A stretch of 64,000 bases of DNA, taken from assembly GCF_900156875.1 (NCBI RefSeq), contig NZ_LT707409.1, positions 376,437 through 440,436 of the forward strand, given 5' to 3'. The first letter of the stretch is position 1. Every line of letters begins with the position of its first letter. Below, piece by piece: positions 41,103 to 50,437 of this stretch. This DNA comes from Robertmurraya dakarensis (GTDB lineage: Bacteria > Bacillota > Bacilli > Bacillales > Cytobacillaceae). The notes beneath the pieces were generated by a model. The model saw only the letters and a list, made by a program, of their open reading frames with translations. It did no database searches and had not been told where the DNA came from. A program made the position numbers and the translations under genes.

Positions 41103-41957
41103 ATGGAAACAACGAGCTATAAAGGCACAGATAAAATGATTACAGGGATTGTCTTCGGAGTTATTTCATTTTGGTTATTCGCTCAATCAGTGGTGAATGT
41201 GGTTCCTGCTGTTCAAGAAGATTTAGGTATTTCACTTGGTACACTAAACATTGCGATCGGATTAAGTGCATTATTCTCAGGATTATTCATTGTTGCTGCC
41301 GGGGGATTAGCAGACAAAATTGGTCGAAAAAAAATGACATATGTCGGGCTGATTTTAAGCGTCGCAGGTTCCCTATGCCTAGTGTTAGCACAAGGATCTG
41401 TATTGCTAATTATCGGCCGTGTTCTTCAAGGATTATCAGCAGCATGTATTATGCCTGCAACGATTGCATTAATGAAAGCTTATTTTGAAGGTGCAGAACG
41501 TCAACGTGCCCTAAGTTTTTGGTCGATCGGATCTTGGGGCGGATCAGGGGCTGCTTCCTTCGCAGGTGGTGCAATCGCAACCTACTTGGGCTGGAGGTGG
41601 ATATTCATTTTTTGTATTATATTCTCCTTACTTGGTATGTGGCTGATTAAAGATACACCGGAAAGTAAAGGGGAATCAAGTGGTGCATTTAAGTTTGACT
41701 ACACTGGTTTACTTGTTTTTATAATTACCATGGTTGCATTGAATATCTTTATAACTTACGGGGCCGATTTAGGCTGTACAAGTCCGATATCCATCATCCT
41801 TGCTATTGTGACTATTATTGGAGCGATTCTCTTCTTCAAAATTGAGACAAAAAAAGAGATTGTGTTAATTGATTTTGCGCTATTTAAAAATAAACCCTAT
41901 TCCGGGGCAACGATCTCTAATTTCTTGTTAAATGCGATAGCTGGTTGTAACCATTAA
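41103..41957 (+). pseudogene. MFS transporter, 3'-truncated (DHA2-like)
   Basis: 284 residues remain of what should be about 450-500. The first eight or so helices are normal: the motif-A loop GGLADKIGRKKMTYVG (near 63) and RVLQGLSAACIMPATIAL are intact. The sequence runs normally to NFLLNAIAG, then reads CNH and stops, because at about 41943 it runs into the inside of an M20 amidohydrolase gene. ATG 41103 follows AAGGAGG. Without the C-terminal half it is not expected to transport. Confidence 0.85.
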
Positions 41958-42951
41958 AGGTTCGAAACCAGGTAAAACCATTGCCATCCGTGCTGATTTT
42001 GACGCATTGCCAATCAAGGAAGAAACGGGTCTGCCTTTTGCATCAAAAAACGAGGGTGTTATGCATGCTTGCGGTCATGATGGTCATACGGCCTACATGT
42101 TGGTATTAGCGCAGGTCTTAGCTGAGGTGAAAGATCAATTAAAAGGCACGATTAAAGTCATTCATCAACCAGCAGAAGAGACCCCTCCGGGTGGTGCAAT
42201 CGGCATGATTAAAGCTGGAGTCCTTGATGGAGTAGATGCCATCATTGGAATCCATGTAATGAGTAATATGAAAACAGGTCATATTTATTACAGAAGCGGG
42301 AATACCCAAACAGGAAGGTCATACTTTAAATTAGTTGTTCAAGGTAAGGGTGGTCATGGCTCCTCACCTCATTTAGCAAACGATGCGATTGTGGCAGCAA
42401 GTTCATTTGTGATGAATTTACAAACGATTGTTAGCCGCCGTATCAACCCATTTGATGCAGCTTCGGTTACTATTGGTAATTTTGATGGCAAAGGCAGCTT
42501 CAATGTCATTAAAGATGCCGTGACCGTTGAAGGAGATGTACGAACCATGTCTCCCGAGACGCGGGAAATCGTAGAAAATGGGGTGCGGGCCTTTGCGGAA
42601 GGATTGGAAACATCGTATGGAGTAACATCTAAACTTGAGTATAAGAATGACTATCCTGTTCTATATAATGATCCGGAAGTAACGGAACAGGTACGGCAAG
42701 CTTTGGAAGCGGCATCGATTCCAGAAGTAGAAGAAGTTTTGGAAACAGCGCCGCAGCCTCCTTCAGAAGATTTTGCTTATTATCTTGAAAAAGTACCAGG
42801 GTGTTTTTTCTATGTCGGGGCTAGCCCCGAGTCAGGTGAAGCATACCCACATCATCACCCTAAATTTGACATCAATGAAAAAAGTCTGATCATTAGTGCT
42901 AAAGCGATGGCTACTGTTGTAGCTTCATTCTGTGATGGCAGTGAAACTTAA
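41944..42951 (+). pseudogene. M20 family amidohydrolase, 5'-truncated
   Basis: 335 codons remain; about 60 N-terminal residues are missing compared with ~390-residue family members. It opens mid-domain with VVTIKGSKPGKTIAIRADFD (residues typical of position 60-80), in frame with no start codon until TTG 42007, which lacks a ribosome binding site. Metal ligands are kept: HACGHDGH, AEE, GIHV and HHPKFD. Family members hydrolyse N-acyl or indole-acetyl amino acids. The break point with the MFS fragment marks a deletion. Confidence 0.85.
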
Positions 42952-42966
42952 ATTGGTTTCCAATTT

Positions 42967-43002
42967 AAAAAATTCCAGGTGCCTGGCACCCGGAATTTTT
43001 TT
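42967..43002. terminator. Convergent terminator
   Basis: AAATTCC-a-GGTGCC and GGCACC-c-GGAATTT arms, T-run on both strands, between the amidohydrolase remnant (+) and the BCCT gene (-). Confidence 0.9.
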
Positions 43003-43019
43003 GAGTATTATTTAACTTA

Positions 43020-44549
43020 TTATGAACTCTGTTTATATTTTTCTTTCTCAATATCTTTTCTTTTTGCTTTTTTTTCTATATCATGTCTCGCTGCCTTGTA
43101 GAAGGATGCACCCATCAACAGCATGACAACGGAAAACGGCAGTGCAGCAATAATTAACATATTCTGAAGTCCTTGTGTACCTCCGAAATAAACAATAATC
43201 GCTGCCATGGCCGACATAGCGAGGCCCCATAAAATTTTCACAGAATTAGCAGGGTTGATAGATCCGCCTGTACTTAGCATTCCTAGTACAAAGGTTGCTG
43301 AGTCTGCTGAAGTAATGAAAAAAATGGCAATGACGACTATGGTTAGAAGAGACATGAATTCTCCTAATGGATAATTTTGCAGGACTCCAAACGTGGTTGT
43401 TTCAAGGGAGTAGTTTGAAATTAAAGCAATTCCGTTTTGCTCGAGATTCAATGCGGAAACCCCAAAAACAGCAAAAAAGATAAAGCATACTAAAGCTGGG
43501 ACAAAAAGTACACCTAACAGAAATTCCTTTATGGTACGTCCTTTGGAAATTCTGGCAATGAAAATTCCCACAAAAGGCGCCCACGAAATCCACCATGCCC
43601 AGTAAAAGATGGTCCAATTGTCAATCCATGTACGGCCTTGTTCGTTTAGTGGAGACATGCGAAAACTCATATCAAAAAAGTTAGCGATGTAACTTCCAAG
43701 TGTGTTTGTAAACATGTTTAAGATGTATAAAGTAGGTCCTACAATAAAAAGGATGATTAATAGAAGAAATCCAAGACCCATATTGGCATTACTTAAATAT
43801 TTGATTCCTTTTCCTATACCAGACCAAGCAGAGGCTATGAATAGAACAGTGGAAATAGCTAAAATTAATAATTGCATTCCAAAGTTTTGCGGTGTATCGA
43901 AAAGATAAGCTAACCCGCCGTTGATTTGTGCAGATCCAAAGCCAAGTGTTGACGCCACACCTACCACTGTTGCAAAGACTGCCAATGTATCGATTAATTT
44001 CCCTGGCATCCCACGCATACTTTTTTCTCCAAAAATTGGGATTAGGGTAGCACTGATTAATCCAGGAAGATCTTTACGGAATTTAAAGTACGCTAATGCA
44101 AGCGCTACCACTCCATATACGGCCCAAGCATGAATTCCCCAATGGAAAAAAGAATACTGAAGGGACTCTTTAAGTGCCTCGTTCGAACCTGCTTCAGCAC
44201 CTGGGGGACTTTTAAATGCATGGGAAATCGGTTCTGCCGTCGTCCAAAAAACCAATCCCATCCCCATTCCTGCACTAAACAACATAGCAAACCATGATGG
44301 TAAACTAAATTCCGGATGGTCACTTTCTTTACCTAGTTTAATTCTTCCAAAGCGTGAAAAAATTAAGTAGATACAGAAAGCCAAGAGTATCATAATAATC
44401 AACAAGTAGTACCATCCAAATGCTTCGGAGATATATTTCGTTACATTGGAAGTTATAGCTTGCAGTTGTGTTGGGGCTATTACACCCCAAATGACCAGTA
44501 CTGCACAAATGGAAAGTGAGTACCAAAATACTGAACTTACATTCTTCAC
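43020..44549 (-). CDS. BCCT family transporter (glycine betaine/choline/carnitine)
   Basis: 509 residues, 12 membrane helices. The BCCT glycine stretch GMGMGLVFWTTAEP (near 94) and the tryptophan-rich signature FYWAWWISWAPFVGIFIARISK (cited in parts: FYWAWWISWAPF, ARISKGRT, near 315) are clear. GTG start behind GAGGTG. Sodium- or proton-coupled uptake of a quaternary amine; OpuD-like osmoprotection is the commonest role, but substrate is not decided by these motifs. No choline oxidation genes nearby. Confidence 0.92.
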   Translation of the reverse strand: MKNVSSVFWYSLSICAVLVIWGVIAPTQLQAITSNVTKYISEAFGWYYLLIIMILLAFCIYLIFSRFGRIKLGKESDHPEFSLPSWFAMLFSAGMGMGLVFWTTAEPISHAFKSPPGAEAGSNEALKESLQYSFFHWGIHAWAVYGVVALALAYFKFRKDLPGLISATLIPIFGEKSMRGMPGKLIDTLAVFATVVGVASTLGFGSAQINGGLAYLFDTPQNFGMQLLILAISTVLFIASAWSGIGKGIKYLSNANMGLGFLLLIILFIVGPTLYILNMFTNTLGSYIANFFDMSFRMSPLNEQGRTWIDNWTIFYWAWWISWAPFVGIFIARISKGRTIKEFLLGVLFVPALVCFIFFAVFGVSALNLEQNGIALISNYSLETTTFGVLQNYPLGEFMSLLTIVVIAIFFITSADSATFVLGMLSTGGSINPANSVKILWGLAMSAMAAIIVYFGGTQGLQNMLIIAALPFSVVMLLMGASFYKAARHDIEKKAKRKDIEKEKYKQSS

Positions 44550-44802
44550 ATTTTCACCTCAAATAAAATTTTTTACTAAGCCATTATCTCTTAATCTAGC
44601 TTAGGTTTCAATCATGCCCATAGGAAATACGAAGACTGAATCAACAGGGAGTTGAAAATAAAGATTTATAGAGTAATATTTTGGTGAAAATCTGTCGACA
44701 TTTCTTGATCATTTAAAATTTAAGCCATCTTCGATATTATAATACCCATTGAGCTAAGTTTCGAAACGATAGTTTTTTTCCTTATTAGATAAAGGGATAG
44801 CT

Positions 44803-44837
44803 AAAGAAAGAGATGTCATAAGGTTCATCTCTTTTGA
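44803..44837 (-). terminator. Terminator of the 118-aa gene
   Basis: Minus-strand arms AAAAGAGATG and CATCTCTTTC, two bases after the stop codon. Confidence 0.75.
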
Positions 44838-44838
44838 G

Positions 44839-45195
44839 TTAAAATTCCCGTTCTTCTTCAATTTTCATCATTTCTTCATCTATGACATCCACTAATTCTT
44901 GAGTACTATACATATATAGAACAACCTCTTTGTCCACATCCTCAATATGAATTTCAGCTTGAATTCGAATTTTTGTCGGCTGTCCTTTAAACACAACACT
45001 ATAGGTACCCATATCTTTTTCTTCGTGGTCTTCTTTCATTGTGTTTATTTCAGACTGAATAGTATGGATTTCATTTTGACTAAGACCTGAATCCAAAATG
45101 GAGGATGATAAACGTTTTAAAAAAGGTTCTACCTCTTCAAGATCAAAATTCATTCCAGCTGCAAATGGTGCTTCCTCATAATCGTTCTTAACCAT
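44839..45195 (-). CDS. Uncharacterised 118-aa acidic protein
   Basis: GAAGGAGC lies upstream of the ATG and a terminator follows at once, so this is a real single-gene unit. Acidic, soluble, no signal peptide or helix across the membrane; the middle reads GTYSVVFKGQPTKIRIQAEIH, a likely beta hairpin, and the C-terminus is a Glu-rich helix. I do not recognise the family. Confidence 0.65.
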   Translation of the reverse strand: MVKNDYEEAPFAAGMNFDLEEVEPFLKRLSSSILDSGLSQNEIHTIQSEINTMKEDHEEKDMGTYSVVFKGQPTKIRIQAEIHIEDVDKEVVLYMYSTQELVDVIDEEMMKIEEEREF

Positions 45196-45308
45196 AAAAA
45201 GAGCTCCTTCAATAATTATTTTATTTATAGGATTTACATTTTTTTTAGATATTATTTTAGGTTGTTTTAAACAGAAGTTATTTATTGTATATTTTTCCTA
45301 TTTTATAT

Positions 45309-45352
45309 AAAAAAAGACATCCACTCTGGAAAAACGAAGAGTGAACGTCTCA
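45309..45352 (-). terminator. MFS pump gene terminator
   Basis: Minus-strand arms AGACGTTCACTCT and AGAGTGGATGTCT with T-run, 55 bases after the stop. Confidence 0.75.
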
Positions 45353-45404
45353 ATACAAGATGGTGCTATAGCTTTTTCTAAGAATCAAAGGAATCGATCG
45401 CGCT

Positions 45405-46604
45405 TTATGATAGATCAGCCACACTAGCCTTTACTTCAGTTGAGGAAGTGCTGGTTTGTTTCTTCCAAAACAATGTGATCACGATTCCTAAAAATAGTAC
45501 CACAGTCGCAAAGTAGTAAGGATAGTTAATATCAATATCAAATAAAATTCCGCCGATAATCGGACCGCTGATGTTCGCTAGACTAGTAAACATAGAGTTC
45601 ATGCCGCCCACGAAACCTTGTTCGTTTCCGGCGTTATTGGAAAGGTAGGAAGTGACGGCTGGGCGGAATAAATCGAATCCGATAAACACAATAAAGGTAA
45701 CGAGTAAAATAGAAAAATAGGAATGAACGACAGTCATTAAAAAGACAAGAAATGCTGAGACGATTAAGCTATAGCGGATCAGTTTTATTTCACCCCAAAT
45801 TCGGGTGAAACGGTCAAACAAAATGACCTGTGCAACAGCACCAACAATGGCACCGCCGGTAATAGCAATGGCGATATCAGATGGAGTAAATTGGAATTTA
45901 TGATCCACAAATAAACTAAAGAACGATTCGAAAGCTGCTAAACCAAATGAAGCGATAAAAATTAAAATAAACGCGAAGAAATATTTTGGCTCCAAAATAC
46001 GTCTGAAACCATTTTTAGCTCCAGGTGTTTGCTCACTTATTTCCGTAGTACGTTCTGGCTCAGATATAAACAGAACGGTCAGAATCGCAGCGATTGTACC
46101 AAGTGCACCGGCAAAGAAGAATGGGATACGAGTTCCGAATTCTGCTAAAAATCCACCAATACCTGGGCCGATAATAAACCCTGTACTAATGGCAGCAGAC
46201 ATATACCCAAGTGCTTTGGGGCGGGTTTCCAAGGTTGTAATATCTGCAATGTATGCCGTAACACCAGGCATAATGAATGCGGCACTGATTCCACCTAAAA
46301 TTCGAGAAATAAATAATATCTCGATTTCTTTACCAAGCCCAAATAGTAACTCGGATAGGCCGAAAATAAATAATCCAAGTACGATCATTATTTTTCTTCC
46401 CCATTTATCTACAGCTTTCCCAGCATATGGCGAAACAACCAATTGCGCTAATGCGAAAGCAGCTGTAAGATAACCAGCGGTTTTTCCGTTTATCCCCATT
46501 TCATTCATTAGTGTAGGTAAAACTGGTATGATAAGCCCAATTCCTAAAAACGCTATAAATAAGTTCAGTAATAATAAACCTAAAGTAATTTTATAACTCT
46601 TCAT
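45405..46604 (-). CDS. MFS multidrug efflux transporter (TetA/Bmr-like, 12 TM)
   Basis: 399 residues. Motif A GKAVDKWGRKIMIVLG (near 62), motif C region GYMSAAISTGFIIGPGIGGFLAEFG (cited as GFIIGPGIGGFLAE, near 143), typical of DHA1 drug/proton antiporters. AAGGAG ten bases upstream of ATG 46604. A MerR-type activator gene lies divergently, and the pump promoter has the distorted 19-bp spacer with an internal dyad, so expression is probably induced by drug binding to that regulator. Confidence 0.9.
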   Translation of the reverse strand: MKSYKITLGLLLLNLFIAFLGIGLIIPVLPTLMNEMGINGKTAGYLTAAFALAQLVVSPYAGKAVDKWGRKIMIVLGLFIFGLSELLFGLGKEIEILFISRILGGISAAFIMPGVTAYIADITTLETRPKALGYMSAAISTGFIIGPGIGGFLAEFGTRIPFFFAGALGTIAAILTVLFISEPERTTEISEQTPGAKNGFRRILEPKYFFAFILIFIASFGLAAFESFFSLFVDHKFQFTPSDIAIAITGGAIVGAVAQVILFDRFTRIWGEIKLIRYSLIVSAFLVFLMTVVHSYFSILLVTFIVFIGFDLFRPAVTSYLSNNAGNEQGFVGGMNSMFTSLANISGPIIGGILFDIDINYPYYFATVVLFLGIVITLFWKKQTSTSSTEVKASVADLS

Positions 46605-46675
46605 ATTATATAATCTCCTTACAAAACGAATGTCCAAAAACCAAAGGGATGTATTTTGATTTATTTACAGATTAT

Positions 46676-46706
46676 ATCGTAGTGTATATAGTAACTATAT
46701 AGTCAA
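46676..46706 (-). promoter_or_regulatory. MerR-type promoter/operator of the pump gene
   Basis: On the minus strand: -35 TTGACT (46701-46706), 19-bp spacer, -10 TACGAT (46676-46681). The spacer region holds a perfect dyad TATATAG-TTA-CTATATA (46685-46701). The over-long spacer with a central dyad is the hallmark of MerR-activated promoters. Confidence 0.75.
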
Positions 46707-46723
46707 GAGCGGCGGTGTAAAAA

Positions 46724-47551
46724 ATGAATAAAAAGAATATTAAATATTTAACAACAGGTGAGTTTGCAAAACTCTGCAAAGTGAACAAACAAACCCTTTT
46801 TTACTACGATCAAATTGGTCTTCTGTCACCAGCTCTTAAAAATGAAAAAGGCTATCGTTTTTATTCCATCAACCAAATCGAGTTATTCTTTGTGATTGAT
46901 TTATTAAAAGATCTAGATATGTCACTAAATGATATTCAACAATACACGCAAAATAAATCGCCTGAAAATTTTTTAACATTAATGTATCAAAAGAAAGAAG
47001 AGATTGTGAAAAAGCGGCAGGAAATGCAAATGAAGGAGAAACTGATTGAAACAAAAATAGCTTTAATGGAAGAGGCCACACAACTAGATTTTCATCAGAT
47101 CACGCTTGAACATTTGCCAGAAGCGACGCTTTATTTAAGCCGAAATATAGAAAATATTACGGGTGAGAAATTTGTAGAGGTGATCACAGAATTTATTAGC
47201 GAATTGAATCAATTACAGCTTGATACCGGATATCCGATCGGTGCTATTACAAAACGGGAGCAAGTGTTAAATGGGGAGTACACTAAATATAGCTATTTAT
47301 ATATTGAGCAGCCACAGCCGAAAGAGGGGTATCCATATTTCCAGGCCGTAAAGGGTGATTTTCTTATTGGCTATCATATTGGAGACGACAAAACCATTCA
47401 TCATACCTATAAGAAACTTTTATCCGAGATGGAACGTTTAGATTTAACTTTAGGAGAGCATGTTTTTGAAGAATATATTTATGACACCGTTGTAATGAAC
47501 CAAAAGGAAGATTATGTGACGAAAATTATGATGCAGGTTATTAAAAAATGA
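46724..47551 (+). CDS. MerR family activator with GyrI-like effector domain
   Basis: 275 residues. MerR winged helix at about 10-75 (TTGEFAKLCKVNKQTLFYYDQIGLLSP, cited as FAKLCKVNKQTLFYYD), a coiled-coil at about 80-118, then a GyrI/BmrR-type drug-binding domain to the end. It resembles BmrR and Mta. Starts 120 bp from the divergent MFS pump gene and most likely activates it through the 19-bp-spacer promoter between them. Confidence 0.92.
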   Translation: MNKKNIKYLTTGEFAKLCKVNKQTLFYYDQIGLLSPALKNEKGYRFYSINQIELFFVIDLLKDLDMSLNDIQQYTQNKSPENFLTLMYQKKEEIVKKRQEMQMKEKLIETKIALMEEATQLDFHQITLEHLPEATLYLSRNIENITGEKFVEVITEFISELNQLQLDTGYPIGAITKREQVLNGEYTKYSYLYIEQPQPKEGYPYFQAVKGDFLIGYHIGDDKTIHHTYKKLLSEMERLDLTLGEHVFEEYIYDTVVMNQKEDYVTKIMMQVIKK

Positions 47552-47616
47552 TCATGCTTAAAATTTGTTAACTATCAGCTTGGGGAAATTTACTCATCTA
47601 AGTTTGCTGGACACCA

Positions 47617-47768
47617 TTCGGACAGGATCCAGTGAAAAGAGGGGGAAGTAGTCAGAATCCCGATCTTATTCGGACAGGATCCAGTGGAGAGAAGGGAAAG
47701 TAGTCGGAATCCCGAACTTTCGGACAAGATTCAGTGGAGAAACCGCAATGTAGTTCGAATACAAAAAA
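47617..47768. repeat. Tandem repeat, ~52-bp period, three units
   Basis: Units begin with TTCGGACA at 47617, 47669 and 47719 (spacing 52 and 50). Shared parts are TTCGGACAGGATCCAGTG, then AAGTAGTCGGAATCCCGA. The sequence differs from the 52-bp arrays at 1 and 55622 although the period is the same. It lies between merR and a terminator at 47764. Confidence 0.8.
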
Positions 47769-47796
47769 CAAGCGAGTCTCTATCGCTTGTTTTTAC
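47764..47796. terminator. Terminator after the merR/repeat region
   Basis: AACAAGCGA-gtctcta-TCGCTTGTT with a T-run. Confidence 0.75.
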
Positions 47797-47924
47797 TGTG
47801 CTTATTTTAGTTCCAGCCATCTAAAAAACTTCCAATCACTTCAACAGAACATCATAAGGACGCATCTTTCTTCGTATCCAAGATAAAAATGAAGCAATAG
47901 TCCATCCTTATGATTAGTTTCCTA

Positions 47925-48350
47925 TTACGCCATGTCACCATTATCATGGCTCAGCTGCCAATGGATCCCAAATTTATCCGTGACTTGGCCATAGAGTTTG
48001 CTCCAGAAGGTTTCTTGCAGTTCCATTCCAACGGAACCGCCATCTTTTAATTGTTCATACCAGGATTTGATATCCTCCATATTTTTGCTAATTAAAGCAA
48101 GTGTAACGTTGTTTCCTACCACAAAGGGTTGGCCAGGATAGGTATCTGAGAACATGACATTGCTTCCATCGATGTTCAGTCGTGCGTGCATGACTAAATT
48201 TTTTACTTCCTCTGGAGGCGTGTATTCTGGGTTTGGCGGTGCTTCACCAAATGTCATGATCTGAGGTGATTCGGTTTGGAACACCTTAGCGTAAAACTCA
48301 ACGGCTTCTCGGCAATTTCCATTAAAAACGAGATAAACATCAACAGACAT
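47925..48350 (-). CDS. VOC family protein (PhnB-like)
   Basis: 141 residues. Glyoxalase/bleomycin-resistance fold of the PhnB/3-demethylubiquinone-methyltransferase-like group: VYLVFNGNCREAVEFYAKVF at the start, MTFGEAP, VMHARLNIDGSNVMFSDTYPG (cited as HARLNIDGSNVMFSD), and the closing FGIHWQLSH. ATG 48350 follows GGGAGTG; the in-frame GTG three codons upstream overlaps it. Function beyond the fold is unknown. Confidence 0.88.
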   Translation of the reverse strand: MSVDVYLVFNGNCREAVEFYAKVFQTESPQIMTFGEAPPNPEYTPPEEVKNLVMHARLNIDGSNVMFSDTYPGQPFVVGNNVTLALISKNMEDIKSWYEQLKDGGSVGMELQETFWSKLYGQVTDKFGIHWQLSHDNGDMA

Positions 48351-48584
48351 TTTCTTCACTCCCTTATATTGGTACTATGTCTATTTTAACCGGTTATTTT
48401 TTTCATAGACAAATTATAAAAACATATTTCGATGGTGGATGCCCATAAAAGTATGCTGAATTGAGAAGAAAGGGGAATTCCTATTTTTTGGTTAGGGCAG
48501 ACATTTATCCCCAATTCAATATATAATAAACAATATAAGAATAGTGAAAAGATTAATTACTATAACAATTAGGACTGAATTATT

Positions 48585-49691
48585 ATGATTTTCATTTTGC
48601 TCATCATCATTCTCTTAATGGCTATTTTCGTAAATTATTATGTCCACCGTTTGAAAATTTCCACGGTGGCAGGGGCTCCGATCATGGCAATCGGAATCGT
48701 GATCAAAGGGATCTTCACAGAAAGTATGGCTGGCCCCGTTATTAGCGATCTATTGTTTTACTGCATGATGCTGCTAACCTATTGGATTATTATTCATTAC
48801 ACTTTTGATCTCTATCAAGCTACATTTTATTCATCACATCTTGAACATCCCATTTTAAGTTTTTCGATCGGAACATGGGTAGCCGCCTTGTCCGTTATGT
48901 CAGTCGTGCTCTCCGATAAGGACTTTCCATTCCTTGCTCGGACGGTTTTTACCATTAACGTATTCATTTGGCTACTATATTTTGGGTGGATGATCCGTAA
49001 CTATGCAGCCATTTTTAGAAAAATAAAAAACTATATCCATCAAATACAAGGAGGGTTACTCCTCACCTGTGTTGCTACCCAATCTATTGTGATTGCAGGT
49101 TCCGTTGCTTATCGACAAGGTCTTTCGGCAAGCTTTTTCAAAACTCTTTTCCTAATCGGTTCCTTGCTGTATCTCTTAAATGTGGGGCTTATTGTATACC
49201 GTTATATCACAACTAGGAACAAGGATTTAACGGAGAGTTGGACAAATACCAATTGCATTATTCATGGAGCCTTATCCATCACAGGTGTGTCTTTCACCTT
49301 TGCCTTTTCCGGTATGAAAAATGCTGCTCTGATCATTTGGATCATTTCATTATTACTGTTCGTTCTTGTAGAATTAATCGAAATACTCAGAGGTATTCAG
49401 CGTATTAAGAAATTAGGGTGGATAAAAGCGATCTTCACCTATTCCCCAACACAATGGGCAAGAGTTTTCACATTTGGCATGTTTCTTTTTTTCACTGAAA
49501 GGATATACAGTGGAAAGGATTCTCTGATTGATTATCTGCAAAGCGGTGTCATTGTCTCTTTGCCTACTATGATTATTGCTTTGATTTTAATGGAGGCCGT
49601 TTTGCTTATAATCCATCTCTATAAAACGATGAAGGACAATCGACGTCGTTATGTCCATGTTCCTACGCATAAGAATAGCCGGAATTTATAA
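48585..49691 (+). CDS. Multi-pass membrane protein, possibly TDT/TehA-like
   Basis: 368 residues with about ten hydrophobic segments spaced evenly through the protein, and a basic C-terminal tail. HPILSFSIGTWVAALSVM near 88 loosely resembles tellurite-resistance/dicarboxylate (TDT, SLAC1-like) transporters, but I cannot confirm it. The ATG lies only a few bases after TATTATG with no clear ribosome binding site. Single gene. Confidence 0.7.
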   Translation: MIFILLIIILLMAIFVNYYVHRLKISTVAGAPIMAIGIVIKGIFTESMAGPVISDLLFYCMMLLTYWIIIHYTFDLYQATFYSSHLEHPILSFSIGTWVAALSVMSVVLSDKDFPFLARTVFTINVFIWLLYFGWMIRNYAAIFRKIKNYIHQIQGGLLLTCVATQSIVIAGSVAYRQGLSASFFKTLFLIGSLLYLLNVGLIVYRYITTRNKDLTESWTNTNCIIHGALSITGVSFTFAFSGMKNAALIIWIISLLLFVLVELIEILRGIQRIKKLGWIKAIFTYSPTQWARVFTFGMFLFFTERIYSGKDSLIDYLQSGVIVSLPTMIIALILMEAVLLIIHLYKTMKDNRRRYVHVPTHKNSRNL

Positions 49692-49839
49692 TAACTGCCT
49701 TTGGAATAACAAAAGATTAGGTCAAGTTTATTTTAACTGAATGTCTATTACACTATCGTTCTGGTCATTCTTACATACTAAGATGGAATGAACGAGGCTA
49801 TTAAGCATTTAGATTAGGGAAATTGTAAGGAGGGTTAAT

Positions 49840-50127
49840 TTGCAAAAATGTGAAAACTGCAATACACAATTTAGCTGGAGTAAAATCTTTAAATCGTTCT
49901 GGTGGACATATAAACCAATTCAATGCGATAACTGTGGGGTTATACATACGATAACCACATTGGGTAGAAGTACAGTTACAGCTCTCACTATTGTACCAAT
50001 GTTGGTATTTGGTTATTTTCTTTCACCATTCAATAATATCTTTGTAACCATTAGTATAGGAATTCTAATATCCATTGTGGGTTTTATGATTGCGCCTTTT
50101 GTTGTCCGATACAAAAAGCAATTATGA
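49840..50127 (+). CDS. TIGR04104-like zinc-ribbon membrane protein
   Basis: 95 residues from TTG 49840 behind a strong AAGGAGGG. Two CxxC pairs (CENC at 4-7, CDNC at 30-33) with the FSWSKIFKSFWW linker form a zinc ribbon, followed by two membrane helices (about 47-65, 68-90). This matches the small putative zinc-finger membrane family common in bacilli. Function unknown. Confidence 0.8.
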   Translation: MQKCENCNTQFSWSKIFKSFWWTYKPIQCDNCGVIHTITTLGRSTVTALTIVPMLVFGYFLSPFNNIFVTISIGILISIVGFMIAPFVVRYKKQL

Positions 50128-50371
50128 GAAGATAATAGGGGTAGGATGTGTTTTATTTTTAAATAAAGTGGGTGTTATGTAAAAGGCATCAAGCCATTAA
50201 AGACTCGATGTAAAGGATAATAAGATCAATGGCTTACCAACCAGTTCTTATTGATGACAGTATACCAATTAATCATATGGAAAACAAATGGTAAATGTCG
50301 GTATATGTCGAATTGTGTAGAAAAATAAATTCACTAAGTAACATTTATCTTCTCATGGATTGATTAAAATA
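50128..50371. other. Intergenic, no gene seen
   Basis: AT-rich region between convergent genes. One TGTCGAA word (about 50307) matches a Spo0A-box core, but a seven-base match alone is weak. Confidence 0.4.
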
Positions 50372-50406
50372 GGGGCTTGCCAACAATCTTTATGTCGGCA
50401 AGCCCC
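50372..50406. terminator. Convergent terminator
   Basis: Perfect GGGGCTTGCC and GGCAAGCCCC arms around a 15-nt loop, just past the minus-strand iclR stop. Confidence 0.8.
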
Positions 50407-50437
50407 TTATTCTATCTACCTTCCATTACTTCTCCTT

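Noticed and set aside
50307-50313. Spo0A box TGTCGAA
   Set aside because: A single seven-base match in an AT-rich gap between convergent genes; no promoter is near it.
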